A stretch of 59,960 bases of DNA. Source: Betaproteobacteria bacterium (lineage in GTDB: Bacteria > Pseudomonadota > Gammaproteobacteria > Burkholderiales > Burkholderiaceae_C). Positions 20,066-29,820 of the stretch are shown in pieces (within the stretch, counting starts at the first letter, position 1; each line of letters begins with the position of its first letter). Below the pieces are notes generated by a model. The model was not told the origin of the DNA. It searched no databases and worked only from the letters and a program-made list of their open reading frames with translations. The translations under genes and the position numbers were made by a program. The stretch is taken from NCBI GenBank assembly GCA_009923505.1, contig RFTK01000004.1, forward strand, positions 1 to 59,960. The letters run 5' to 3'.

Positions 20066-20092
20066 AAAGCAGACCTGAGGGTCTGCTTTTTT
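20066..20092 (+). terminator. Rho-independent terminator downstream of tctA
   Basis: AAAGCAGACC-TGAG-GGTCTGCTTT perfect stem with T-run. Confidence 0.9.
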
Positions 20093-20217
20093 AATGGTCG
20101 TGGTGATTTCAAGTCGGCCCTCGAGCGGGGGGGCTGGCGGGTGCTGAACGGCCGTCAAACCGTGGCACACAGGCGACCTCGCGCCGACAGAGCGATGCGA
20201 GACAATCCACCCACTCC

Positions 20218-21135
20218 ATGACCACGACCCCTGCACCCCGCTCTCCTGTCTCGACCGGCATCGTGCTGGCCATTGCCGGGGCCATCGCCTTCAGTGGCAA
20301 GGGTGTGATCATCAAGCTGGCGTACCGTTATGGCGTGGATGCAGCCACCTTCATCATGCTGCGCATGTTGTTTGCCTTGCCCTTTTTCCTCCTCATGGGC
20401 TGGTGGGCAGAGCGCCGAGCCAGTGCCCGCGCGCAACCCTTGAACCAGCGCGATGTCCTGAGCATTGTGGGCTTGGGCTTTCTGGGCTACTACCTCTCCA
20501 GCTACCTGGATTTCCTGGGCCTGCAATATGTCACCGCAGGACTTGAGCGGCTGATCCTCTACCTCAACCCCACCTTCGTGATGCTGCTGGGCTGGGCGCT
20601 GTACCGCAAACCCATCACGGCCATGCGGGTGGCGGCCATGGCGCTGAGCTACAGCGGCGTGTTGTTGGTGTTTTGGCACGAGCTGAACTTTGCCGGTTCG
20701 GACGTGGCCCTGGGGACCTTGTTGGTGGTGCTCAGTGCGCTGACCTATGCCTTTTACCTGCTGTACAGTGGCGAGATCGTCAAACGCCTGGGTTCGTTGC
20801 GCCTCGTGGGTTGGGCCAGCACGGTGGCGTGCCTCTTTTGCATTGGCCAGTTTTTGGTGCTGCGGCCCTTGTCGGCGGCTGAGGTGCCCTCGGAGGTGTT
20901 GTGGCTGGCCCTGCTGTGCGCCCTGGCCTGTACCGTCGCCCCGGTGCTGATGGTGATGATGGCGATTGAGCGCATTGGCTCATCGCTGGCGGCGCAGACC
21001 GGCATGGTGGGCCCGATGTCCACCCTCGCCTTGGGCGCTATATTCCTGGGTGAGTCGCTCAACTTGTGGATCGGGGTTGGAACCCTGCTGGTCTTGGGCG
21101 GTGTGTATCTTTTTTCAAAGTACGGAGCAAACTGA
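20218..21135 (+). CDS. EamA/DMT-family transporter
   Basis: Ten-TM protein with EamA-like repeats (GSSLAAQTGMVGPMSTLALGAIFLGE). Confidence 0.86.
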   Translation: MTTTPAPRSPVSTGIVLAIAGAIAFSGKGVIIKLAYRYGVDAATFIMLRMLFALPFFLLMGWWAERRASARAQPLNQRDVLSIVGLGFLGYYLSSYLDFLGLQYVTAGLERLILYLNPTFVMLLGWALYRKPITAMRVAAMALSYSGVLLVFWHELNFAGSDVALGTLLVVLSALTYAFYLLYSGEIVKRLGSLRLVGWASTVACLFCIGQFLVLRPLSAAEVPSEVLWLALLCALACTVAPVLMVMMAIERIGSSLAAQTGMVGPMSTLALGAIFLGESLNLWIGVGTLLVLGGVYLFSKYGAN

Positions 21136-21929
21136 TGGATCTCGGACTCAAAGGCAAATGGGCCCTGGTGGGTGGTGCAAGCAAGGGCTTGGGCTTTGGC
21201 TGTGCCAACTCGCTGTCGCGAGAGGGTGTGAACGTGGTGATCGTGGCGCGTGGCGCCGAGGCGCTGGAGGCTGCTGCCCAGAGACTGCGGGCTTGGGGCT
21301 CCACCATCCTGCCGGTGGCCGTGGACATCACCACGCCGGCCGGGCGTGAAGCCATCTGGTCGGTGGCAGGCGGCCCTGGCAAGGCTTATGACATCGTTGT
21401 CACCAACGCCGGCGGACCGCCCCCTGGCGATTTCCGTGATTGGGAGCGCGAGGCCTGGATCAAGGCGGTCGACGCCAACATGCTGACCCCGATCGAATTG
21501 CTCAAGGCCACGGTGGACGGCATGGCCGAGCGCGGGTTTGGTCGCATTGTGAACATCACTTCCAGCGCGGTGAAGGCGCCCATCGATATTCTTGGTCTGT
21601 CCAATGGCGCGCGCAGTGGGTTGACGGGATTTATCGCTGGCGTGTCGCGCACCACGCAACTGGCTTCACGCAACGTCACCATCAACAACCTGTTGCCCGG
21701 CGCCTTTGACACCCACCGTCTGCGCGGCACCATGAAGGGCGCTGCGGAGAAGCAAGGCATGTCGATCGACCAGATTGCCGATGTACGCAAGAAAACCATT
21801 CCGGCGCAACGCTTCGGCACGGCCGAAGAATTTGGTGACACCTGCGCTTTCCTGTGCAGCCAGCAGGCCAGCTACATCACCGGCCAGAACGTGTTGATCG
21901 ACGGTGGCGCGTATCCCGGCACGTACTGA
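21135..21929 (+). CDS. SDR-family oxidoreductase
   Basis: GKWALVGGASKGLGFGCA, NITSSAVKAPIDILGLSNGARSGLTGF; 1-nt overlap with upstream gene. Confidence 0.9.
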   Translation: MDLGLKGKWALVGGASKGLGFGCANSLSREGVNVVIVARGAEALEAAAQRLRAWGSTILPVAVDITTPAGREAIWSVAGGPGKAYDIVVTNAGGPPPGDFRDWEREAWIKAVDANMLTPIELLKATVDGMAERGFGRIVNITSSAVKAPIDILGLSNGARSGLTGFIAGVSRTTQLASRNVTINNLLPGAFDTHRLRGTMKGAAEKQGMSIDQIADVRKKTIPAQRFGTAEEFGDTCAFLCSQQASYITGQNVLIDGGAYPGTY

Positions 21930-21952
21930 CGGCAAGCGCTGAGCGGGGGCGA

Positions 21953-22870
21953 CTAGGACGTGGGTCGACGTGACGACGACACCACGATGCCGCCCACGAT
22001 CAGCACAAAGGCCAGCAGGTGGTAGATCTTGGGCAACTCGCCCAGCATCACCGAGGACAGTAACGCAGCAAACAAGGGCGTGAGGTTGGCAAAGAAGGCC
22101 GCCGTGCTGGGGCCCACCCGCTGCACACCCAAGCCCCAGCTGCGGTAAGCCAGCAGTGAGGGGCCGATGGCCACAAACACCAGCGCGCCCACCATGCCTG
22201 CGCTCCAGACGATCTCGCGCGGCTGCACCGACCACTCCACCCAGGTGAAACCCCCGGCCCACACCAGACCAAAGGCCATCTGGGCCAGCAGGTACTGTGC
22301 CCAGTTGGTACGAATGTCCGGGGGGTCTTTGGGTTGACTCAGCAGCCAGCTGTACCAGGCCCAGGCGGCGGTGGCACATAGCACGTAGACGTCGCCTATC
22401 ACGAGTTGGACCTGTACCAAGGTGTCCCAGTCACCCCGGCTGAGCACCAGCAACACCCCCAGAATCGAGAGGGCGGCTCCCATCCACTGACGAGAAGTGG
22501 CCCGTTGTCCAAAAAACACCGTGCCCATGAGCAGCATGAAGATGGGCGTGCTGGACGCTACCAGCGTCACGTTGATGGGCGTAGAGGTCTGCAAGGCCAG
22601 GTACTGAAAGCTGTTGTAGGCGCCCACGGCCAGCAAGCCCAGGAGCGCAAAGCGTTTCCAGTGACCCCACAGTGCGCTACTGGCGCGCAACACCGGCCAG
22701 GCCAGGGGCAGCAGGAACACGAAGGCCAGCAACCAGCGCAAAAAATTGAGCGTCAGGGGAGGGATGGACTCATTGACCAGCCGTCCCACCACGGCATTGC
22801 CCGCCCACAACACGGGTGGGATGACCAGCAGACCCGCTGTGCGAAGGGTGAGGTGACCGGTGCTTGACAT
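21953..22870 (-). CDS. EamA/DMT-family transporter
   Basis: Ten-TM protein, PPVLWAGNAVVGRLVNESIPPLTLNFLRWLLAF. Confidence 0.88.
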   Translation of the reverse strand: MSSTGHLTLRTAGLLVIPPVLWAGNAVVGRLVNESIPPLTLNFLRWLLAFVFLLPLAWPVLRASSALWGHWKRFALLGLLAVGAYNSFQYLALQTSTPINVTLVASSTPIFMLLMGTVFFGQRATSRQWMGAALSILGVLLVLSRGDWDTLVQVQLVIGDVYVLCATAAWAWYSWLLSQPKDPPDIRTNWAQYLLAQMAFGLVWAGGFTWVEWSVQPREIVWSAGMVGALVFVAIGPSLLAYRSWGLGVQRVGPSTAAFFANLTPLFAALLSSVMLGELPKIYHLLAFVLIVGGIVVSSSRRPTS

Positions 22871-23011
22871 GCCTGCACTCTACCGCAGGCGGTCCCTGGC
22901 TGCCCGCTGAGGACGCCATGGCGCGGGATACCTGGGTGACAACCTCGGACACCCGATTCGTGGCACGATCCGGCCTCTCGCATCGATAACTTTCCTCCAG
23001 AGGAGCAACCC

Positions 23012-23995
23012 ATGTCCCGTGCCGTGCGCATCGACCGTAATGGCGGTCCCGAAGAAATGAAGCTCATCGACGTTCAGGTGGGCGACCCCGGACCCGGTGA
23101 GATCCGTATCCGCCACAAGAATGCGGGTTTGAACTTCATCGACGTCTACCAGCGCACGGGCCTGTACCAATTGCCCATGCCCCTCATGATGGGCATGGAG
23201 GCCTCGGGCGTGGTCGAGGCCGTGGGCGAGGGCGTCACCCACCTCAAGGTGGGCGACCGCGCCGCCTATGCCTCCAACCCGCCTGGCAGCTACAGCGATG
23301 TGCGATTGATGCCCGCCAAACTCGTGTGTCGCCTGCCCGACGACATCAGCTTTGAGACGGGCGCGGCCATGATGCTCAAGGGGCTGACCGCGCAGTACCT
23401 GCTCAAGCGCACCTTGCCCCAGGGAGGGCTGCAAGCCGGCGACCACATCCTGTTTCATGCCGCTGCCGGTGGTGTGGGCCTGATTGCCTGCCAGTGGGCC
23501 AAGGCCCTGGGTCTGAAGCTGATTGGCACGGCCGGCACGGACGAGAAGTGCGAACTGGCCCGCAAAGCCGGCGCTGCCCACGTCATCAATTACAGCCGCG
23601 AGGACTTTCTGGCCAAGGTCAAGGAGATCACCAACGGCAAGGGCGTCAAGGTGGTGTATGACTCGGTGGGCAAGGACACCTGGGAGAAGTCGTTGGACTG
23701 TCTGTCACCCTTCGGCCTGATGGCATCGTTTGGCAATGCGTCAGGCCCGGTGCCATCGTTTTCACCTGGCATTCTGGCGGGCAAGGGATCGATCTATGTG
23801 ACTCGACAGACCCTCTTCTCGCACTTGTCGAGCCGCGAATCGGCCCAGGCCATGATGGACGACTTGTCTGCCGTGGTGAGCTCAGGCCAGGTGAAGATTG
23901 CCATCGACCAGCGTTATGCCCTGGAGGATGTGCAGCAGGCGCACCGCGACCTCGAAGCCCGCAAGACGACGGGCTGCACCATCTTCACCTTGTAA
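23012..23995 (+). CDS. Quinone oxidoreductase (zinc-independent MDR family)
   Basis: GLNFIDVYQRTGLYQLPMPLMMGMEASGVVEAVGEGV; AAAGGVGLIACQWAKALG. Confidence 0.92.
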   Translation: MSRAVRIDRNGGPEEMKLIDVQVGDPGPGEIRIRHKNAGLNFIDVYQRTGLYQLPMPLMMGMEASGVVEAVGEGVTHLKVGDRAAYASNPPGSYSDVRLMPAKLVCRLPDDISFETGAAMMLKGLTAQYLLKRTLPQGGLQAGDHILFHAAAGGVGLIACQWAKALGLKLIGTAGTDEKCELARKAGAAHVINYSREDFLAKVKEITNGKGVKVVYDSVGKDTWEKSLDCLSPFGLMASFGNASGPVPSFSPGILAGKGSIYVTRQTLFSHLSSRESAQAMMDDLSAVVSSGQVKIAIDQRYALEDVQQAHRDLEARKTTGCTIFTL

Positions 23996-24502
23996 TCAGC
24001 TTTTGGAGCGCTTGACGCGCAACAACTCATCGAGCAACAGGCAGGCAGCGCCCAGCGTGATGGCGCTGTCCGCTGCGTTGAAAGCGGGGAAGTGCCAGCC
24101 GGCCCAGTGAAAATCGAGAAAGTCCACCACGTAGCCGTGGACCAGTCGATCGATCACGTTGCCGATGGCGCCGCCCAGAATGCAGGCAATCGCAAAGCCG
24201 AACAGCTTTTGTCCGGGGTGGGCGCGTAGCATCCAGATCATCAGGGCAGAAGCCGCCAGGCCAATCCCGGTGAACAGCCAGCGCTGCCAGCCACCCGCCT
24301 GTGCCAGGAACGAGAACGCCGCCCCCGGGTTATGAGCCCGCACCAGGTTGAAAAAGCTGGTGATGGGACGGCTGTCCCCCAGCACGAATTGCCCCACGAT
24401 CAGCCACTTGGTGAGTTGGTCCAGCACCAGCACCAACAGGGCCAGCGCGAGCCACAGCCACAGGGAGGGGCCGCGGTGAGAGGCGTGACGACGAGCGTTC
24501 AT
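23996..24502 (-). CDS. lspA: Signal peptidase II
   Basis: [52 protein letters not shown] overlap with ileS. Confidence 0.96.
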   Translation of the reverse strand: MNARRHASHRGPSLWLWLALALLVLVLDQLTKWLIVGQFVLGDSRPITSFFNLVRAHNPGAAFSFLAQAGGWQRWLFTGIGLAASALMIWMLRAHPGQKLFGFAIACILGGAIGNVIDRLVHGYVVDFLDFHWAGWHFPAFNAADSAITLGAACLLLDELLRVKRSKS

Positions 24503-27384
24503 GCGCACACGCGCGTCTCACCAGCGCCGTGCAGGTTGCTGGTGCATCGCCCGCACAACGTGGGATGCGCCGCATCATGGCCCACATCGTCACGGTAGTG
24601 CCAGCAACGCTCGCACTTGGGGGCAGTGCTGGGCTGGGTCTGGATGCCCAGTTCAGCGCCGCTGTGCAGGTGCAAGGCCGAGGTGATGAAGACAAATTTC
24701 AGGTCCTCGCCTAGCGAGGCCAGGCAAGCATGGTCATCCGCATTCACCGTGAGCGTGACCTCGGCTTGCAGGGAGGCGCCGACCTGACCGGCACTGCGTA
24801 ACGCTTCAATATCCTTGTTGACTGCATCACGAATTTCGCGGATGCGGGTCCACTTGGCCAGCAGGGCAGCATCGGGCTCGGCCAGCTTCAGGTAGGTTTC
24901 GTGGAAGATGCTCTGGGTGTTGCCCAGAACCTGCCAGGCCTCTTCGGCGGTGAAGCTCAGGAACGGCGCCATCCAGCGCAACAGGGTCTGTGTGATCTGC
25001 CACAGCACGGTTTGGGCACTGCGGCGTGCCAGCGAATGCGGCGCCGTGGTGTACAGCCGGTCTTTCAAGATATCCAGGTAGAACGCGCCCAGCTCTTCCG
25101 AGCAGTACACCTGCAATTTGCTCACCACTGGGTGAAATTCGTAGGCGCCGAAATGGCCGCCCTGGAACACGCCAGTCTCGGGCGTCCAGTGACCCAAGAT
25201 GTCGGCCTGCATCGTGGCCAATTTGCTCAGCGCGTAGCGGTCAATCTCCAGCAATTGGTCCGCAGGGACGGCATCGGTGGCAGCGTTGAAGTCGCTCACG
25301 TTGGCCAGCAGGAAGCGCAGCGTGTTGCGAATTCGGCGGTAGGCGTCCACCACACGGGCCAGAATCTTGTCGTCGATGTTCAGGTCACCCGAGTAGTCGG
25401 TGGCCGCCACCCACAGGCGCACGATCTCAGCGCCGAGTTTGTCGGTCACCTCTTGCGGGATCACCACGTTGCCCAGCGACTTGCTCATCTTGCGGCCCTG
25501 GCCGTCGGTGGCAAACCCATGGGTCAAGAGGCCCCGGTAAGGCGCACGGTCATACAGCGCGCAACCCAGGAGCAGCGAGCTGTGGAACCAGCCGCGGTGC
25601 TGGTCATGGCCTTCCAGGTACAGGTCGGCCTCGGGGCCGTGCGCATGGAAGGGCGGGCGGTCGTAAGCATGCAGGTGGCTACCACGCAGCACATGCTGGA
25701 AGGTCGAGCCGGAATCGAACCAGACCTCCAGGATGTCGGTGCTCTTGGTGTAGTGTTCGGCCTCCTGTGCACCCAGAATCTCTTCAGCGGTGACGCGGCT
25801 CCAGGCCTCGATGCCGCCCTTCTCCACGATGTCGGCCGCCTGGTCCAGGATCTCCATCGTGCGCGGGTGCAGTTCACCCGAATCGCGGTGCAGGAAAAAG
25901 GGCAGGGGCACGCCCCAGCTGCGCTGGCGCGAGATGCACCAGTCGGGTCGATGGGCGATCATGTCGCGCAGACGTGCTCGACCGTTCTCAGGATAGAACT
26001 GCGTGTTGTCGATGGCGTTCAGGGCCAATTGACGCAGCGTCTGCGGGGCCTTGTCTTTCGTGAACACGCCTTCGCCCTCATCCATGCGCACAAACCACTG
26101 CGCCGCCGCGCGGTAAATCACCGGCGTCTTGTGGCGCCAGCAATGCGGGTAACTGTGGGTGATGGGTTGCGTGGCCATCAGGCGACCGGCGCCCTTGAGC
26201 GTCTCGAGGATGCCCGGCACGGCCTTCCAGATGTGCTGACCGCCAAAGAGCGGGAAATCCGGCGCATAGGCGCCCTGGCCCTGCACCGGGTTGAGGATGT
26301 CGTGGTAGGCCAGGCCGTGCGAGACGCAGCTGTTGAAGTCGTCCAGACCATAGGCCGGTGCCGAGTGCACGATGCCGGTGCCGTCGCCCTCACCGACGTA
26401 GTCGGCCAGCAGAATCTTGGCGTGGCGCTGAAAGCCCGGATCGACGGCGTACAGGGGATGCTCGAAGCTCAAACCGGCCAGAGCTTCGCCCCTTGCGGTG
26501 GCGATCACCGAACCCTGTAAGGCATAGCGCTCCAGACACTTCTCGACCAGTGAGGCTGCCAGCAACAGCACGCCGCGGTCGGTTTGCACCAGCGCGTACT
26601 CGATCTCGGGGTGCGCATTGAGCGCTTGGTTGGCCGGGATGGTCCACGCAGTGGTGGTCCAGATCACCACAAAGGCGTCGCCTGGCAAGGAGGGCAGGCC
26701 GAAGGCCTGGGCCAGTTGCGCGGGCTCGGCACTGCGAAAGGCCACGTCCAGGGTGTCGCTTTTCTTGTCGGCGTACTCAATCTCGAATTCGGCGAGGGAC
26801 GAGCCGCAGTCGAAGCACCAGTACACCGGCTTCAAGCCACGGTACACAAAGCCGCGCTCGATCACGCGCTTGAAGGCGCGTAGCTGGCCCGCCTCGTTGG
26901 CCGGGTCCATGGTGCGGTAGGGGCGCTCCCAGTCGCCCAGTACGCCCAGGCGTTTGAAGTCCTCACGCTGCTGGTCAATTTGCTCGGTGGCAAAGGCGCG
27001 GCTCTTGGCCTGCATGTCGTCGCGGCTGAGCTTGCGGCCGTGCAGCTTCTCGATGGCGTTTTCAATCGGCAGGCCGTGGCAGTCCCAGCCCGGGATGTAT
27101 TGCGCGTCATAGCCAGCGAGCTGACGCGACTTGACGATCATGTCTTTCAGCACCTTGTTGAGCGCGTGGCCGATGTGCAGCTTGCCGTTGGCATAGGGGG
27201 GGCCGTCGTGCAGCACAAAGAGCGGTGCGCCGTGGCGAGCCAGGCGCAGACTTTTGTAGATGCCTTGCTCGTTCCAGGTTTGCACCCAGGCCGGTTCACG
27301 CTTGGGCAAGTCACCCCGCATGGGAAAAGGTGTGTCCGGCAGGTTGAGGGTGGCGCGGTAGTCGGAGGCGGAAGAGGTCGACAT
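24499..27384 (-). CDS. ileS: Isoleucyl-tRNA synthetase
   Basis: [31 protein letters not shown]-terminal zinc site CERCWHYR...CGRC. Confidence 0.97.
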   Translation of the reverse strand: MSTSSASDYRATLNLPDTPFPMRGDLPKREPAWVQTWNEQGIYKSLRLARHGAPLFVLHDGPPYANGKLHIGHALNKVLKDMIVKSRQLAGYDAQYIPGWDCHGLPIENAIEKLHGRKLSRDDMQAKSRAFATEQIDQQREDFKRLGVLGDWERPYRTMDPANEAGQLRAFKRVIERGFVYRGLKPVYWCFDCGSSLAEFEIEYADKKSDTLDVAFRSAEPAQLAQAFGLPSLPGDAFVVIWTTTAWTIPANQALNAHPEIEYALVQTDRGVLLLAASLVEKCLERYALQGSVIATARGEALAGLSFEHPLYAVDPGFQRHAKILLADYVGEGDGTGIVHSAPAYGLDDFNSCVSHGLAYHDILNPVQGQGAYAPDFPLFGGQHIWKAVPGILETLKGAGRLMATQPITHSYPHCWRHKTPVIYRAAAQWFVRMDEGEGVFTKDKAPQTLRQLALNAIDNTQFYPENGRARLRDMIAHRPDWCISRQRSWGVPLPFFLHRDSGELHPRTMEILDQAADIVEKGGIEAWSRVTAEEILGAQEAEHYTKSTDILEVWFDSGSTFQHVLRGSHLHAYDRPPFHAHGPEADLYLEGHDQHRGWFHSSLLLGCALYDRAPYRGLLTHGFATDGQGRKMSKSLGNVVIPQEVTDKLGAEIVRLWVAATDYSGDLNIDDKILARVVDAYRRIRNTLRFLLANVSDFNAATDAVPADQLLEIDRYALSKLATMQADILGHWTPETGVFQGGHFGAYEFHPVVSKLQVYCSEELGAFYLDILKDRLYTTAPHSLARRSAQTVLWQITQTLLRWMAPFLSFTAEEAWQVLGNTQSIFHETYLKLAEPDAALLAKWTRIREIRDAVNKDIEALRSAGQVGASLQAEVTLTVNADDHACLASLGEDLKFVFITSALHLHSGAELGIQTQPSTAPKCERCWHYRDDVGHDAAHPTLCGRCTSNLHGAGETRVCA

Positions 27385-27471
27385 GATCAGGTTCGCCGTG
27401 GTTCAGGCACGGCAGTTCGGTCTGGGAAGATGCACGAAGCGTGCATCGGGACGGCAAGCGGCGGATGCCGT

Positions 27472-28515
27472 TTAAATTCGGTCGCGTGTGGTCTGGCGGC
27501 GGGTGGTGGCGTGGCGGGTGGCCGCACCGGTGCCGTTGTGCGCTTCATGGGCGACAAACCACCGCCGTGCGTCTTCACAGTCCCGTGCAATGCCTTGTTG
27601 CAGGGCATCCAGACCGTCGTACTTCAGCTCGTCGTGCAATTTGTGCAGCAATTCCACGCGGATGATTTTACTGTAGCCCCCCTCGGGGCCCAGCGCGGTG
27701 GGCCAGTCCAGGCAATGGGTCTCCAGCAACACGCGTCCGCCATTGACATCGTTGGCGTCGAGTGAGGGGCGCACGCCCAGGTTGGCCACGCCGCGCAGCG
27801 GCTGGTCATGCAAGCCGTGCACGCGCGCCACAAAAATGCCACTGGCGGCGGGTTTCCAGTGCTGGAAACGCACATTCAGGGTGCGGCAGTTGAGTTCGCG
27901 ACCCAGGCGTCGGCCATGCACCACATGTCCGGAAATGGCGTAAGGACGCCCGAGCAGTTGGGCACTGGCTTGCATGTCGCCGCGCGCCAGGGCGGCGCGG
28001 ACTTCGGAGCTGGACACCCGCAGGCCGTCGAGCTCGTAGCTGTTCATGCGTGCCACATCGAAGCCTTGCTCGCGGCCAGCGTGGACCAAGAGCTCGTAGT
28101 CGCCAGCGCGGCGTGCGCCAAAGCGAAAATCGTCCCCCACCAGCAGGTAGCGCACGCCCAGACCGTTCAACAGCACATCGTCAATGAAGGCTTGCGGTTG
28201 CTGGCTGGCAAGCGTCTGGTTGAAGGGCAGCACCACGCACTGGTCGATGCCACAGGCACGCAACTCCTCGAGCTTGTCGCGCAGGTTGGCAATGCGAGCC
28301 GGGGCCAGAGAGGGGTTGTGCTGAAGACGAGAGAAGAAGTCGCGTGGGTGCGGTTCAAAGGTCATCACACAGCTGGGCACACCGCGGTGGCGTGCCTCGG
28401 AGCGCAGCAAGGCCAGCATGGCCTGGTGGCCACGGTGCACACCATCGAAGTTGCCAATGGTGAGGGCACAGGCCGGGGCCAGGGCGGCGTGATGAAAGCC
28501 ACGGAAGATCTGCAT
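27472..28515 (-). CDS. ribF: Bifunctional riboflavin kinase/FAD synthetase
   Basis: LTIGNFDGVHRGHQAML, VGDDFRFGARRAGD; upstream of ileS. Confidence 0.95.
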   Translation of the reverse strand: MQIFRGFHHAALAPACALTIGNFDGVHRGHQAMLALLRSEARHRGVPSCVMTFEPHPRDFFSRLQHNPSLAPARIANLRDKLEELRACGIDQCVVLPFNQTLASQQPQAFIDDVLLNGLGVRYLLVGDDFRFGARRAGDYELLVHAGREQGFDVARMNSYELDGLRVSSSEVRAALARGDMQASAQLLGRPYAISGHVVHGRRLGRELNCRTLNVRFQHWKPAASGIFVARVHGLHDQPLRGVANLGVRPSLDANDVNGGRVLLETHCLDWPTALGPEGGYSKIIRVELLHKLHDELKYDGLDALQQGIARDCEDARRWFVAHEAHNGTGAATRHATTRRQTTRDRI

Positions 28516-28558
28516 GAGTGGGGGAGCGTTGTGTCGTCGAAATGTCGTCAAAAGCGGG

Positions 28559-28564
28559 TATATT
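28559..28564 (+). promoter_or_regulatory. Candidate -10 element (TATATT) for the HNH endonuclease gene
   Basis: TATATT 31 nt before the inferred TTG start; no clear -35. Confidence 0.4.
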
Positions 28565-28594
28565 GTCCCTGATTACCTAGGAGGGAGGCTGATC

Positions 28595-29152
28595 TTGAAG
28601 GTCTTGAAGCTGTCGGGTCAAGGATTGCCGCAATCCTGGATCTCGCTGGAGCAGGCTGTCATCCACTACGCCGCCGATGAGGTGCGTTGGGAGGCCGGTG
28701 TGCCCGTGGCCGTGTTTCGGGGCGGCCACAATGCCCGCACTGGGCAGCAATCGATCATTCATGTCAACAGCATCATCGGCACGCGTGGCGTGCCCAGCAT
28801 CAACCCTTTCGAACTGCGTCCTGGGCTCACCAACAGCAAATTGTTTGCCCGCGACCGCAACCTGTGTGCCTACTGCGGCGACACTTTCCACGAAAGCGAC
28901 CTCACGCGCGAACACATCGTGCCGTTTGGCCAGCAAGGTCAGGACTCCTGGATGAACGTGGTGACCGCTTGCCGCAGTTGCAACCACCGCAAGGGCAACC
29001 GCACACCGGAGCAGGCCCACATGCCCCTGCTTTACGCGCCCTATGTGCCCAACTTGTGGGAAGACTTCATTTTGCGCAACCGTCGCATCCTGGCCGACCA
29101 GATGGAATATCTGATGGCCCATTTGCCGCGCCACTCCCGCCTCGCTGCCTGA
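28595..29152 (+). CDS. HNH endonuclease (probable TTG start)
   Basis: CAYCG...LTREHIVPFGQQGQDSWMNVVTACRSCNHRKGN, two CxxC pairs; AGGAGGGAGG upstream of TTG. Confidence 0.85.
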   Translation: MKVLKLSGQGLPQSWISLEQAVIHYAADEVRWEAGVPVAVFRGGHNARTGQQSIIHVNSIIGTRGVPSINPFELRPGLTNSKLFARDRNLCAYCGDTFHESDLTREHIVPFGQQGQDSWMNVVTACRSCNHRKGNRTPEQAHMPLLYAPYVPNLWEDFILRNRRILADQMEYLMAHLPRHSRLAA

Positions 29153-29820
29153 TGCGATCCCTGGTGATTCTGATTTCGGGCTCCGGCTCGAACATGACGG
29201 CCATCCTGCAAGCAGCCCAGCGTGACCGTTGGGCCGAGCGCTACAACGCACGGGTATCGGCCGTGATCAGCAACCAGGCGGATGCCTCGGGCCTGACGCT
29301 GGCGCGTGAAGCAGGTCTGGCCACAGCCGTGGTGTCCCACCAGGCATTTGCCCATCATGCGCAACCCCGAGAGGCGTTTGACGCTGCACTGGTGGCCGAG
29401 ATTGACCGGTACCAGCCTGCCCTGGTGGTGCTGGCGGGGTTCATGCGCATCCTCACTCCCGGGTTTGTGCGGCATTACGCGGGGCGGCTGGTCAATATCC
29501 ATCCTTCCTTGTTGCCCGCGTTTCCAGGACTGCGCACCCACGAGCGCGCGCTGCAAGCTGGTTGCAAAGTGGCCGGCGCCACGGTGCATCACGTGACGGC
29601 CGAACTGGACCACGGCCCCATCCTGGCGCAGGCCGTGGTGCCGGTGCTGCCGGACGACACCCCCGAGGTCCTGGCCGCGCGCGTGCTGAGCCAGGAGCAC
29701 CGGATCTATCCGCAGGCCATTGCCGCTTGGTTGCAGGCCACGGATTCAACGATAATGAAAAAAACGCACGACCGTGCTAAAACCAATTCGATGACCCTTC
29801 CTTTGTCTGGAGATCAGTGA
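29152..29820 (+). CDS. purN: Phosphoribosylglycinamide formyltransferase
   Basis: VILISGSGSNMTAIL, NIHPSLLPAFPGLRTHERAL, AELDHGPILAQAVV; 1-nt overlap with HNH gene. Confidence 0.92.
   Translation: MRSLVILISGSGSNMTAILQAAQRDRWAERYNARVSAVISNQADASGLTLAREAGLATAVVSHQAFAHHAQPREAFDAALVAEIDRYQPALVVLAGFMRILTPGFVRHYAGRLVNIHPSLLPAFPGLRTHERALQAGCKVAGATVHHVTAELDHGPILAQAVVPVLPDDTPEVLAARVLSQEHRIYPQAIAAWLQATDSTIMKKTHDRAKTNSMTLPLSGDQ

Noticed and set aside
20024-20221. 65-aa ORF MTMLHRATVVALSRKADLRVCFFNGRG
   Set aside because: Begins over the tctA stop and runs through the terminator; SRKADLRVCFF is just the hairpin translated.
22991-23011. TCCTC-CA-GAGGA hairpin over the quinone oxidoreductase ribosome-binding site
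   Set aside because: Five-bp stem with a 2-nt loop is too weak and sterically poor to support a regulatory claim.
24901-26520. 539-aa plus-strand ORF antisense to ileS
   Set aside because: Same GC-codon-bias artefact; composition rich in Q/H/R/G/V with no recognisable fold.
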